Assembly (NCBI GenBank): GCA_048465415.1
Contig: DBFWLO010000022.1
Span: 1 to 64,000, forward strand
Source: Scatosoma sp048465415
GTDB lineage: Bacteria; Bacillota; Clostridia; Christensenellales; Borkfalkiaceae
Length of the DNA: 64,000 nucleotides
Reading direction: 5' to 3'
Shown here: in pieces, positions 51,701 through 60,134 of the stretch
Layout of the letters: each line of letters starts with the position of its first letter
How positions within the stretch are numbered: position 1 is the stretch's first letter
Notes under the pieces: generated by a model
The model's database searches: none
Told to the model about the DNA's origin: nothing
What the model saw: only the letters and a program-made list of their open reading frames with translations
Translations under genes and position numbers: made by a program

Positions 51701-52393
51701 GGAAATATTTGCGTATTTTTGGAACGTTTGGTCGGTGCGCTTTTTTTCGTCGCTTTCGCGGTTGAACGCGCGGATCACGCGGACGCCGATGATATTGTCC
51801 CGCACCTTGCGGTTGATATTGTCGAGCGAGGTCTGCATTTTTTCAAAAATGGGAACAACCTTTACCGCGACGATAATCAACACAATGACGATTGCCGCCA
51901 TAAACCCGACGAGCATAAAGGACATATTGCCGCTTTTACGGAAAGCGAGAACAAGCGCGGCGATGGTCATAAAGGGCGCGGGAAGCAACATCTCCACGAT
52001 AATGGAAAAAGACAGTTGTATTTGTGTCACGTCGCTTGTGCTGCGCGTGATCAGCGACGCCGCGCCGAATTTATTGAAATCGTTCACCGAAAACGCCTGC
52101 GCTTTGCGATACAACGCGCCGCGTATATCTCTGCCCATACCTGTGGCGATATAGGTCGAAAGATAGGTGCTGAGAATGCTTATAATTGCCGTTGACGCCG
52201 CGACCGCCAGCATGATGCCGCCTTTTTGCCACACGTAACTCATATCCTGCGGCGGTTGGGAAGTAATGCCGTTCAGTATGTCCGCCGTCAGCGTGGGAAT
52301 AATAAGCGTGCCTACCGTTTTGCCGATAATCAGGATAATCAATAAAGCGCTCTGCCATTTGTAGCGCGAAAGAAAACGAAAGATTTTGAACAT
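48743..52393 (-). CDS. Heterodimeric ABC exporter, two half-transporters in one frame
   Basis: The 1216-aa frame holds two complete ABC exporter halves. Half one has six spans, Walker A GSTGSGKST, signature FSGGQKQRL and Walker B IYIFDDS, with Asp instead of the catalytic Glu. Half two has Walker A GPTGAGKTT, signature ISAGQKQLL and Walker B ILILDEA, which is catalytic. This is the degenerate/canonical site pair of BmrCD/LmrCD-type multidrug exporters. At the junction one extra base near 50,699 appears to have shifted the end of gene one; the neighbouring frame still reads RQIAYSQLSEEELA followed by TAA overlapping ATG 50653. The frame thus runs into gene two. It starts 4 nt after marR. Confidence 0.85.
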   Translation of the reverse strand: MFKIFRFLSRYKWQSALLIILIIGKTVGTLIIPTLTADILNGITSQPPQDMSYVWQKGGIMLAVAASTAIISILSTYLSTYIATGMGRDIRGALYRKAQAFSVNDFNKFGAASLITRSTSDVTQIQLSFSIIVEMLLPAPFMTIAALVLAFRKSGNMSFMLVGFMAAIVIVLIIVAVKVVPIFEKMQTSLDNINRKVRDNIIGVRVIRAFNRESDEKKRTDQTFQKYANISIKANKIFAVMTPIIMLLMYGCAVLIIWIGGGKVVNGTMGMGDISAIIEYSMLTLMYLMMGVATFMFIPRAQTCAKRVNAVLETNPEFTEVKASDGKGNAETSVKAAFHHVGFRYPGAEEYVLQDIDFSVEKGKTTAIIGSTGSGKSTIANLLMRLYDVSEGSISVDGKDVREYTVEALRDKIGYVPQKAFLFSGTIADNLRHGKKDATEEEMRHAAEIAQIADFIEEKEQGFLYPVAQGGTNFSGGQKQRLSIARAIIKKPDIYIFDDSFSALDFKTDAKLRAALKKEVGESAVIIVAQRISSIQDADQILVLDEGRLVGKGKHDKLMKDCEVYSADRVLAAQRGGIGIMAENEIIEREESPDLFGDDGMSAARAKQSKITMKRFARELSKQKGAITLVLFCLAITAACALAAPYFIGKAITVITNGAITNYLTANPELILAYPELVPPDYVPGAVFTIGFANLGKIILLVFCLYLAAALMNYISQYTLASVSQKISLDMRKRISNKLNKLPLKFYDTHKKGDILSRVTSDTDKVADTLQETLAQMFTSVLTIAGAFVAMFVISWQLALIALASVFCSTLAAALISMRTQRHYAANQKALGALNANIEESFTGNNIIRAFNLQNEMIQTNDALNENMRKVSTKAQFITYAINPVIRLMGQIGYVFIAAFGAMLVLRNALEVGVIISVFMYIDQVSEPVTELAYTLNTLQGAIASAERIYEIEDELEEVPDVTDAILLPAPQGEVIFDHVRFGYSDDKILMEDIDIDVAPGSKIAVVGPTGAGKTTLVNLLMRFYELQGGNISIDGVNIAEMSRKELRSTLGMVLQDTWLFNGTIAENIAYGKRDATDEEVRAAAKAARIDRFIRTLPEGYDTVLDDEVMGISAGQKQLLTIARAILADPAILILDEATSSVDTRTEIEIQKAMNNLMQGRTSFVIAHRLSTIKDADKILVMREGTIVEQGAHEKLLAENGFYAELYNSQFAAKSC

Positions 52394-52397
52394 TACA

Positions 52398-52859
52398 TTA
52401 CTTGCTCCCTTTTCCGGCGTCTAATTTGTCTAATTCTTCCCACATAAAGTTATTGAGAGAGCGAAACAATCTGATAAACGTCTCCCTTTCTTCTTGGGTA
52501 AATCTTGCGTATACAGACTGCTCCAACCCGATAATTTCCCGAATCGAGCAATCGCAGAATTTCCGTCCTTCCTCCGTTAAAAGAATATTTTTGCGATTGC
52601 GTGTGTTGGGAACGGTCTCCAACTTCACCCAGCCTTTTTTAATCAGAACATTGACCGAGGAATTGATTGTTTGTTTGGAAAACGACCAACACCCGCAAAG
52701 GTCGGACTGTGATAATTCGCTGTCGCTCTGGTATAAGCAGTACAATGTCCAAAACACGTTATCCGACAGCCCGTATCTTTGAGCAAACGTATGATACAAC
52801 AGCTCATTTTCGCTGCTCAACTGATTAAAAACTTCCATTTGGTTTTTGATTGAATCCAT
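52398..52859 (-). CDS. MarR-family transcriptional regulator
   Basis: The 153-aa protein starts at ATG 52859 behind AAGGAG. The winged helix includes SELSQSDLCGCWSFSKQTINSSVNVLIKKGWV (recognition helix) and the wing PNTRNRKNILLTEEGRKF, flanked by dimerisation helices. It is the first gene of the operon encoding the ABC exporter and two membrane proteins, and two inverted-repeat operators lie in its promoter, so it probably represses the operon and is released by a drug or metabolite. Confidence 0.9.
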   Translation of the reverse strand: MDSIKNQMEVFNQLSSENELLYHTFAQRYGLSDNVFWTLYCLYQSDSELSQSDLCGCWSFSKQTINSSVNVLIKKGWVKLETVPNTRNRKNILLTEEGRKFCDCSIREIIGLEQSVYARFTQEERETFIRLFRSLNNFMWEELDKLDAGKGSK

Positions 52860-52876
52860 AGTGCTCTCCTTATGTT

Positions 52877-52888
52877 TCCGATTTCGGA
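52877..52888. promoter_or_regulatory. MarR operator 1
   Basis: The palindrome TCCGA-TT-TCGGA sits between the promoter and the marR start codon. A second, nearly identical site begins 33 bp away, about three turns of the helix. Confidence 0.65.
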
Positions 52889-52902
52889 TACTTAATGTCA
52901 TA

Positions 52903-52931
52903 ATTATAGTCCAATTTCGGATACTTGTCAA
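52903..52931 (-). promoter_or_regulatory. Promoter of the marR-ABC operon
   Basis: TTGACA (52926-52931), a 17-nt spacer and TATAAT (52903-52908) form a consensus promoter. The second operator copy lies inside the spacer. Confidence 0.9.
52910..52921. promoter_or_regulatory. MarR operator 2
   Basis: TCCAA-TT-TCGGA differs by one base from operator 1 and fills the promoter spacer, where a bound repressor would block RNA polymerase. Confidence 0.65.
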
Positions 52932-53045
52932 GCAAATCATACGGCAAAAAGAAAATATTTTTAATTTTTCGAATATCATTAAATGAATTAATAACAACGT
53001 ATATTTTGAATATAATAAAAATCGTAAATATATTGGGAGCTTTTC

Positions 53046-53712
53046 AATGGATCAGACGATATGCAGTACGCAGATTTCTTTGACGTATCACTTGATTACA
53101 TTTTCGGGCGCACGGAGAAACCCGCAGGGAAAGCTCTACCAATACAATCCGAAGATTGTCGAGGACAACAAGGAAAGGCGCAAGACTTGCAATAAGAAAG
53201 TAGTCAAAAAAGATTGGATAGAAAACCTTGTCGTCAGAGAAGCTGCAAAAATTCTTGCGGACGATAAAGTCTTGGAACATCTGACCGATACTCTTTACGA
53301 AATGCAGATAAGCAGCAATTTGCCCCGCTTGGAACAACAGCTTGCCGACGTGGAAAAAGGGATCGAGAATATGGTCAACGCGATACAGCAAGGCATTCTC
53401 ACCGCGTCCACGAAAGAACGCCTAAACAAATTGGAAGCGGAAAAGAAAGAGATAGAAATCTCGATTGTGCAAGAGCAAATACGCAAGCCGATCCTAAGCA
53501 AAAAATTTATAATGTTCGGAATCTGTAAATTCCGCAAACTCGATTTGGACACGCGCGAGGGAAAACAACGCCTGATAGACGACTTCGTCAATGCGGTTTA
53601 TCTCTACGACGACAAGATTATTCTCACGTTTAACTACAAAGACGGCACGAAAACGATCTCCCTTGCCGACAGAGACGGTTCGAATTTGAATTGCCTTGGT
53701 GCACCATTCAGA
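53046..53712 (+). pseudogene. XRE-regulator tail joined to a serine-recombinase C terminus
   Basis: One frame near 53,060-53,150 reads DDMQYADFFDVSLDYIFGRTEKPAGK, the end of a Cro/CI-type repressor. The adjoining frame from about 53,120 reads GKLYQYNPKIVEDNKERRKTCNKKVVKKDWIENLVV and then a coiled coil (LEQQLADVEKGIENMVNAI) and DDKIILTFNYKDGTK. The second part is the zinc-ribbon end and C-terminal region of a large serine recombinase, whose catalytic N-terminal domain is missing. A deletion between the two genes explains the join. The frame runs on past 53,712 through the attachment site and terminator, to 53,820. Confidence 0.7.
53698..53708 (+). repeat. Right attachment-site copy (GGTGCACCATT)
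   Basis: The copy lies in the last codons of the recombinase remnant (LGAP) and equals the 3' end of tRNA-Lys(CTT) at 37202-37212. Together they bound an integrated element of about 16.5 kb. Confidence 0.7.
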
Positions 53713-53714
53713 CA

Positions 53715-53750
53715 CACAAAAAAGGAGCGTTTTCCTACGCTCCTTTTTTA
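53715..53750 (+). terminator. Terminator right of the attachment site
   Basis: AAAAAAGGAGCGT / ACGCTCCTTTTTT hairpin. Before integration it would have lain directly after tRNA-Lys(CTT) and may be the original terminator of the tRNA cluster. Confidence 0.85.
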
Positions 53751-53826
53751 TGTGTTTTTTCGCTTTTTTCGGGCTGTTTTGGGCATTTTTCGCTCAAAAA
53801 ATCCTTTTTCTTCAACTTGACGCACA

Positions 53827-53857
53827 GGCGGGACGGGACTCGAGTCCCGCCTTTTTT
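53827..53857 (+). terminator. Second terminator near the right element border
   Basis: GGCGGGAC / GTCCCGCC stem with the self-complementary GGGACTCGAGTCCC core, followed by TTTTTT. Confidence 0.75.
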
Positions 53858-53899
53858 CTTCTCTTTTTAGGTTCCTCAAAAAATATTTTTTCTTCGACC

Positions 53900-54420
53900 A
53901 TAAGACAAAAAGGATTTTTTTGTAACGGTTAACAGGCATAACCGATTTGCCGGGAAATAGAGAAGCAACCACGAATTTCTTTTCGCAGTCCCTCTTTTTA
54001 CGAATTCTTTTACTTTAATCCAGCATTCGACTTCAAGCCCTGCTTTCCTTTCCGCTGCCTCTTTGATCTGTTCCATGTCGAGTTTTTCAAATGCACTCCC
54101 TTTTTCCGTCTGCTTACGATACTTATTTCGGACAAGTATATCGAAGTAATCCTATGTGTTTCCCATACTCTGTTGCCGCTGTCGGACAACGGCAAATACA
54201 CGCCATACAATGTATACAGATATTCCCCATACGGATCCGCCGTTTTCGAGGCGGATATTATTCAAAGGACATACCTTTACGCGTTTTCCGCAGGAAACAT
54301 ACATATCCGTGACATAAAATTTCTGGGTGTGAACAAACGGTTTATCATTCCCCGGCTAAGTTTATCTCTCCAAGCGGGGAGAAGGCTGAAATGCCTTTCC
54401 TATAAAATAAAAATTTCCGC
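53900..54420. other. Intergenic region, no supported gene
   Basis: Short frames exist on both strands (for example plus-strand PLSDNGKYTPYNVYRYSPYG near 54,173 and basic minus-strand frames near 54,010-54,210), but none has a start with a ribosome binding site or a recognisable domain. It may contain remnants of a gene disrupted before or at integration. Confidence 0.4.
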
Positions 54421-54424
54421 TTTT

Positions 54425-56452
54425 TTAATACTGCGTGCGTTCGGCGATGTTCCTGCGGAATTCGCGGGAAAGATTGGAAAAACGTTCGGAAAATCCCCCC
54501 ACGCGCACGATAATACTTTTTGCGAGTTCGTCGTCGTCGACGGCCGCGTTCAGTTTTTCCCCGTCGAGAATATTGATTTGCAGCTGATTGCCGCCCTTTT
54601 CGAAAAACCCCAAAACGAGCGATTTCAGAGCAAGGCGGGCATTTTCACCCTTTAAAACTCCCTCGCTCAGCACCATGTTCACCACCCAACTCCCCGCTGC
54701 CCGCACGGGCTTTATCCTGGCGACGGAATTGAGCAGCGCCGTAGGCGAAACTCTGTCCCGTCCCGTCATAGCGCCGCCGCTGTCGGCGACGGGCGAGCGC
54801 GCTTTGCGTCCGTCCGGCGTAGCCTCGGTCATCTCTCCGATATAAAAAGCCGTATTGAACATGATGCACGCGGGGAGAAAACGCCCCGCGCCTATCGCGG
54901 TCCGATAAAGCGCCAACTCGTCGCATACCGCGTCAAACGCGCACTTTGCCAATTCGTCCGCTTCGGGGTTGTCGTTGCCGAACAGTTCCAATCCGCCGAG
55001 CGCCTTTACATACCCGTTTCCCGAGCGAAAATCCTCCGCGAGGATCTCCCGAAGATAAAAGAGGGAAAAGCGCTTATTTTCAAAGACAAGCTTTTTCAGC
55101 GCGTATAAAGAGTCGGCGGCGTTGGCAAGGGCGCAGACGTTGATGACGCTGAAATAGTAAGCGGCGCCTCCGTCGTTATACTCTCTGCCCGAAGCCGCGC
55201 AGGGCGGGCAAAGAAAAGTGCGAACATACTGCGGCCGGCTTCGCATCGCGCGCATCTCCGCATTGACTTCTTCCACGATCGAACGCACATATTCTTTCAG
55301 GCGTTTTTTATACGATTCAAAAAAGCTTTCGAACGTTTGAAATTCCTCGTCCGCCAACGTATCCGCCAACGTCTGCGCCATATTCAGCCCCGCGTCGATG
55401 GAGCCTACGTTAGAAAGCCCCGCCAGCATCGTTTCCGAACACCCGCCGTAGGAAAGCATCGGTAAATCGGCTTCCTGAACCCCCAGTTCAAACAATGCCT
55501 TTTCATATCCCCGTTTGTTGTAAAAAGCGGGACGCGCCCCTCTTTCCATAGCGGAAAAGCAGGCGTTCCAAAGCTCGTCGGGCGTATTCTCGTCCACTTT
55601 GACGGAAAAATTCGGTCGGCTTGCGCCGCGGAAGGCGGAAACCGCGACAGCGCTCATATGGGGAGCGCCCCCGATCACGAAATTCCAGGCGTTATTTTTT
55701 TCGTATGCGTCGTATAATTCCCCGAACAGCAACGTTGCGTCCGCGGACGCTTCGAAAGACGCGAGGCATAAATCGATATTGCCCAGACTGTCGAAGCCGT
55801 CGAGCGCGAATACGAACGCAATGCGAACGAACGCGCCGAAAAAATCCTCCGCTTTCGCAGCGAGAAAAGACTCGTACGAACGCGCCAACGACTCTGCTCT
55901 TTCCGTCCCGAACGAATAGAGATACTTGATTATTCTGCGCACATAGCCGACGAGCGCTTTACCGAACAAAGTCATTTTACCCCGCAGAGCTCCCGCGCCG
56001 TCGAAAAGGGCACAATATTCCGCCAGCGAGCGACACAAAAATTGCCTGCATTCGGGACAATAATGGGTGAAGCCCCTGCCCGCCAGCGCAAAACGTACTT
56101 CTATGGAGGAACCGACCTCGTATAATTTTCCGTACTCGGCGGCGACAAACGCCTTTTCGGCGGCGGTGAGCGCGCTTTGTTCCAGCTTTTTTAAGTCGAG
56201 AGAAAGGGAAGAGGAATAATCGTAATTGAGTATCCCGCGGCAATGCCAGACGCTTTTCAAAGGATAGAGAAGGGTGTTTTCGTATTCGGGGAGCGGCGCG
56301 TTTTCGAGATACTCCGTCAAAGCGCCCAGGAACGCGTCCCCGCCGCGAAAAAATCCCGCCGTAAAAAAGTCGCCTGCGGCGGACAGTTTCGCGGCGATTT
56401 TTTCCTTGACAAGCGTTTTTTCGGAACTTTGATTTTCCAAATGATTTTCCAT
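54425..56452 (-). CDS. Glycyl-radical enzyme of unassigned substrate
   Basis: The 675-aa protein has a PFL-like barrel pattern. The active-site cysteine is in LSYGGCSETML and the C-terminal glycyl-radical loop reads IIVRVGGFSERF, 19-20 residues from the end. At 675 aa it is shorter than pyruvate formate-lyase (about 760) or the diol dehydratases (about 790). The single-Cys GGCSE motif is neither the CC of formate-lyase nor the GCVE of the dehydratases I know. An N-terminal CPECRQFLCRS stretch is unusual. The activase gene lies 3 nt upstream. Function in anaerobic carbon metabolism is inferred; I assign no substrate. It must be oxygen-sensitive. Confidence 0.85.
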   Translation of the reverse strand: MENHLENQSSEKTLVKEKIAAKLSAAGDFFTAGFFRGGDAFLGALTEYLENAPLPEYENTLLYPLKSVWHCRGILNYDYSSSLSLDLKKLEQSALTAAEKAFVAAEYGKLYEVGSSIEVRFALAGRGFTHYCPECRQFLCRSLAEYCALFDGAGALRGKMTLFGKALVGYVRRIIKYLYSFGTERAESLARSYESFLAAKAEDFFGAFVRIAFVFALDGFDSLGNIDLCLASFEASADATLLFGELYDAYEKNNAWNFVIGGAPHMSAVAVSAFRGASRPNFSVKVDENTPDELWNACFSAMERGARPAFYNKRGYEKALFELGVQEADLPMLSYGGCSETMLAGLSNVGSIDAGLNMAQTLADTLADEEFQTFESFFESYKKRLKEYVRSIVEEVNAEMRAMRSRPQYVRTFLCPPCAASGREYNDGGAAYYFSVINVCALANAADSLYALKKLVFENKRFSLFYLREILAEDFRSGNGYVKALGGLELFGNDNPEADELAKCAFDAVCDELALYRTAIGAGRFLPACIMFNTAFYIGEMTEATPDGRKARSPVADSGGAMTGRDRVSPTALLNSVARIKPVRAAGSWVVNMVLSEGVLKGENARLALKSLVLGFFEKGGNQLQINILDGEKLNAAVDDDELAKSIIVRVGGFSERFSNLSREFRRNIAERTQY

Positions 56453-56455
56453 GAT

Positions 56456-57211
56456 TTACAACACCTCTACCCGGGGAAACGCGCTCCGTACGCATTCGAA
56501 CGCGAACGCCTTTTCCCTCGCGGTCAATTCCCGGAAATTCCCCGACGGCTGTCCGAAACGCCGTCGTTTTTCCTCTCCCAGAGGGTGATAGGGAAGAAGC
56601 TCCACCTTATCCGCGTTTTTTAAGGACGCGGCGAAATTCCCCAGCCTTTTGAAATATTCTTCCGAAAAATTGAAGCCGGCGATGAGCGGCGCGCGCAGCG
56701 TGATAGGCACCCCCGCCGCCTCGAAAAGCGAAAGGTTGCGCTCCATCTTTTTCCAATCCCCGCCCGTCACCCTTTTGAGAGAGCGCGCGTCGAAAGACTT
56801 GATGTCGAACAGTACCCGATCGAGATAAGGCAACGTCCTTTCGACGCAGACGGGCGCAACGCTGCCGCAGGTTTCTACCGCCACGTCGATCTTTTCCCGC
56901 TTGCACGCCTTTGCCAATTCCGCGCAGAACTCCGCCTGTAAAAACGGCTCGCCGCCCGTAAATGTAACTCCGCCGCCCGAAAGGGAATAATAGAGAATAT
57001 CTTTTCTAATCTCCCCAACGACCTCCTCTGCCGTGACAACACGCCCGTAAACTCTGCCTTCCGCGTCCCGTTCCGTTTCCGCACGCAGCCCCTCGGGGTT
57101 ATGACACCAGGGACAACGCAGCGGACATCCCTTGAAAAACACGCAGGTTCTCACTCCTTTTCCGTCGTGAATACAATAGCGCTGTATTTGAAAGATGATG
57201 CCCGTTTCCAT
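56456..57211 (-). CDS. Radical-SAM glycyl-radical enzyme activase
   Basis: I start at ATG 57211 (METGIIFQIQRYC). The 251-aa enzyme has the 4Fe-4S motif CPLRCPWCHNPEG, GGGVTFTGGEPFLQ (SAM-binding GGE), VAVETCGS and DRVLFDIKSFD, as in PflA-type activases. It lacks the extra ferredoxin domain found in many dehydratase activases. It generates the glycyl radical on the adjacent enzyme by reductive cleavage of SAM. Cotranscribed, with 3 nt between the genes. Confidence 0.93.
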   Translation of the reverse strand: METGIIFQIQRYCIHDGKGVRTCVFFKGCPLRCPWCHNPEGLRAETERDAEGRVYGRVVTAEEVVGEIRKDILYYSLSGGGVTFTGGEPFLQAEFCAELAKACKREKIDVAVETCGSVAPVCVERTLPYLDRVLFDIKSFDARSLKRVTGGDWKKMERNLSLFEAAGVPITLRAPLIAGFNFSEEYFKRLGNFAASLKNADKVELLPYHPLGEEKRRRFGQPSGNFRELTAREKAFAFECVRSAFPRVEVL

Positions 57212-57331
57212 ACCTGTCCCTTTTCTGATTTTTTTCGCGCAGTTTACCGTCGCCCTCGACAACGGCGCCGCCGCGCGCCATGATTGACTTTTTCGCGGCT
57301 TTTTCTATGCTTTCCCGCGATTTGTTACCCT

Positions 57332-60055
57332 TTATCTCTTTTTTCTTTTGCCGAAAACGACCGCCAGCGCAGCCGCCAGACAGGGCAGCACGTACGCCGC
57401 GCCGATGACGGAGCCGCAGCCGCTCTTCGCGTTTTTCTCCCAGGCGGCGTACAGTTTTAAGTCCGCTTTAAGCGGCGCCGAAAAATCGTAAGCGTTCTTG
57501 CATTCGGCGTCCGTGTACCAGCCTTTCAACGTATATCCGTCTTTTTCCAGCTGTTTGGCGGAAACCGTTTTGCCGTAATCGTACGCGACCTCGAAGTTCT
57601 CCCCGTCCGAAACGAACGTCACTGTCAGCGTGACGATCTGATATTTTGCCACGGCGACGATATCTTCCAGATAGTCCGTCCCGCCGAGCGCCGTCACCTT
57701 TTTGCCGTCCACAAACCAGCCGAGGAAGGTATATCCTTCGATCTGTTTTCCTGCGGGCAGCGCGGTGTCCGTGTCGTAGACGTGCTTCGCGGGCGAATAT
57801 CCGTCCGCGACGCTCTCGGAGCCGCCCAAAGACTGCTTATAAGCGATGTTAAACTCTTTCGCCGTCCATACCGCGGACAGCGTCAGATTCGAGCTCACGG
57901 GCGTGGAAACGTCAAAGATTTCCCCGCCGTCCGTCTTCCAGCCGCCGAAGGTATAGCCGACTTTCGCGGACGTCTGCACATCCGAAACGAGCGAGCCGAA
58001 TACGACGTCCTGAGAATCGACTACGTCTTCGCCGCTTTTGAACGTCACGGAGAAATGTTTGAGGGAATAGACGGCAGTCACCGTAATGTCGGAAGTATAC
58101 TTTTCCGCGGCCAATGCTTCCACCTTCTCCTCGCCGACGTACCAGCCGACGAAATCGTATCCCTCCATTGCTTTCGCCTCCGGAAGAGCAAGCCGGGCAT
58201 CGTAGACGTACTGCGTCGGCCCGTAAGAAACCGTTTCCGCATCGCGCTCGCCCAGTTTCTGCTCATAAGAGATCTGATAGACGTTTGCTTTCCACACGGC
58301 TACAAACGCCATATCCGACAATACCGTTTTGTCGGTGAAATCGTAGATTCCCTCTTCCCCTTCCAGTCGGAAGCCCAAAAATTCATAGCCTTTTTTCTCC
58401 TCCGCTTCAGGGCGAGTCAAAGCTTCCCCCGCGTCGAAATAGCGGAATTCCTTGACTCCGTCCACGTCGTAAGCGACGGAATATTTGTTTTCGAAACGCG
58501 CGGAAACGAGCACCGTTTCGCTAAAAGCGGCATTTTCCGAAACGAGATATAAAGTCAGCGTCTTTGCGCCCTCTTTCCAATGATAAGAAACGGACAGTCC
58601 GCTGTTCGTCCAATCCACTCCTTTGGATTCCAGCGTTTCGGTCTTCCCCTCGCCGTAATCCACTTCCGCCGTCAGCTTCACGGGCTTGGCTTCGGCGTGG
58701 TTCGGATAGTAGATCGCTCTTCCCAAAACGCCGCTCAGCGTATTATAGGGCAGGGAGGAAATGTCGAAAGTATAGGAAGCGGCGTCCGCTTTGGAATTGC
58801 CCGCGATAAAAAAGATTCCGTCGCTGCAAACCACGTTTTTATCCGCCCCCGCGTCGTACATTTCCGTTTGCCTGCCGTCCCACATAAAGGTGCGGGGCGT
58901 CTGATACGCCCAGATGTCGGCGGCTTTCTGTTCCGCCGCGTAAGACACCAGCTTGTCGCTTTTTTCAAAGAACATGGGATTGAGGAGATTGACCTGCCCT
59001 TCGGCGAATTGAGTGTCCGCGACGACGCGCACCTCAAACTCTTTCGCGCCTTCGGGGATCGCCGCCTGTACGACGGCGGGGGCGGTGCGCGGATCCTTTC
59101 CGGTCGCGGCGTAGGTGCCGACGGAATTGATCAGTCCCGACGTATACAATTCGACGCCGTCCGCCCACAGATCCACGTGACAGCCGTATCCGTTCTGCAT
59201 ATAGACGAGCGAATTGAAATAGGAATAGCCCTTGTTTTCGATATTCCACTTCATCGACACATAATTTCCCGCATTCGTCTTATCCGCCGCATACGTCGCG
59301 TAAGGTACGTTGAGAAGATGCAGACCGAGCCCTTCCGTAAATCGAAGATGCTCGTCGTAAATCATATAATCGTAGGCGCTGTTGTCCGCCTGCGAGTCAT
59401 ACATCACCACCGCGCCGTAACCGGGAAAGCCGTATCCCGTCGCGCTCGTGTTCAGGCGGGAAAGAGTCCTGTTTGCGAAAATTCTTCCCTCCGTTTCCCG
59501 TTGCAGCCTGACGTTCGTAAACGCGCAGGCGCCGTCGTTGAAAGAATTTCCGCCCCATTCGAGGCGCAGAGTGATTTTTTCGGCGCCTTTGACGTAAGCG
59601 CGCATGGTCATCGGCGCGGGCGTCGTTCCTCCCGAGGAAGTATAGACGACCGAATCCGCCGCAACGTTGTCGACGAGGACGCTGAATTTCGCCGCATTGC
59701 CGGCTCCGTCGGGCATACCGACGCCCAGCGTCAGATAGGGATACATCGCGGAATAGTCTGAAATGTCGTAGACGATATCTTGCGGCGCGTCCGACGCGGG
59801 CAGGTGTGTGCCGATACTGTTGTAGTCATATCCGACGCCGCCTATCGACAAGGCTTTCCCCTCGCAGTGGAGATTTTTTCTCACCTCTCCCCAACCGCAG
59901 GTAGGAGTCCCCTCCCAGGTCAATTCCTCCACCACCGCGATCTCCTCGGCGGGGATTTCGGCGGCAGACGCGGGCGAAACGAAGGGCAGAGCGCCCAGCG
60001 CCGCGCACGCCGCCATCACGGCGGCGGACGATGCCAATAAAAAACGTTTTCTCAT
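57332..60055 (-). CDS. Surface protein with NPCBM-like and InlB B-repeat domains
   Basis: The 907-aa secreted protein has a signal peptide (about 1-32, ending SPASAAE). An NPCBM-like carbohydrate-binding module (about 45-190: LSIGGVGYDYNSIGTHLPA) and two further NPCBM-like or jelly-roll modules to about 560 follow. At least four Listeria-Bacteroides (Flg_new/InlB B) repeats come next, each ending with a GYxFxGW motif (for example GYDFVGWYVGEEKV, GYTFGGWKTDGG). The C terminus is GCGSVIGAAYVLPCLAAAL with KRKKR, a short membrane anchor after a Cys-Gly motif and without LPXTG. It probably binds glycans at the cell surface. It lies 79 nt after the GH36-like gene, with AAGGAGG before the ATG. Confidence 0.82.
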   Translation of the reverse strand: MRKRFLLASSAAVMAACAALGALPFVSPASAAEIPAEEIAVVEELTWEGTPTCGWGEVRKNLHCEGKALSIGGVGYDYNSIGTHLPASDAPQDIVYDISDYSAMYPYLTLGVGMPDGAGNAAKFSVLVDNVAADSVVYTSSGGTTPAPMTMRAYVKGAEKITLRLEWGGNSFNDGACAFTNVRLQRETEGRIFANRTLSRLNTSATGYGFPGYGAVVMYDSQADNSAYDYMIYDEHLRFTEGLGLHLLNVPYATYAADKTNAGNYVSMKWNIENKGYSYFNSLVYMQNGYGCHVDLWADGVELYTSGLINSVGTYAATGKDPRTAPAVVQAAIPEGAKEFEVRVVADTQFAEGQVNLLNPMFFEKSDKLVSYAAEQKAADIWAYQTPRTFMWDGRQTEMYDAGADKNVVCSDGIFFIAGNSKADAASYTFDISSLPYNTLSGVLGRAIYYPNHAEAKPVKLTAEVDYGEGKTETLESKGVDWTNSGLSVSYHWKEGAKTLTLYLVSENAAFSETVLVSARFENKYSVAYDVDGVKEFRYFDAGEALTRPEAEEKKGYEFLGFRLEGEEGIYDFTDKTVLSDMAFVAVWKANVYQISYEQKLGERDAETVSYGPTQYVYDARLALPEAKAMEGYDFVGWYVGEEKVEALAAEKYTSDITVTAVYSLKHFSVTFKSGEDVVDSQDVVFGSLVSDVQTSAKVGYTFGGWKTDGGEIFDVSTPVSSNLTLSAVWTAKEFNIAYKQSLGGSESVADGYSPAKHVYDTDTALPAGKQIEGYTFLGWFVDGKKVTALGGTDYLEDIVAVAKYQIVTLTVTFVSDGENFEVAYDYGKTVSAKQLEKDGYTLKGWYTDAECKNAYDFSAPLKADLKLYAAWEKNAKSGCGSVIGAAYVLPCLAAALAVVFGKRKKR

Positions 60056-60134
60056 AGCTTCCTCCTTACAAAAAAGCTGTCATGTTTTTTCAAAGCGCAA
60101 ACAAAAACGCTCCTGTTTTCTGCTTGGATTGTTT

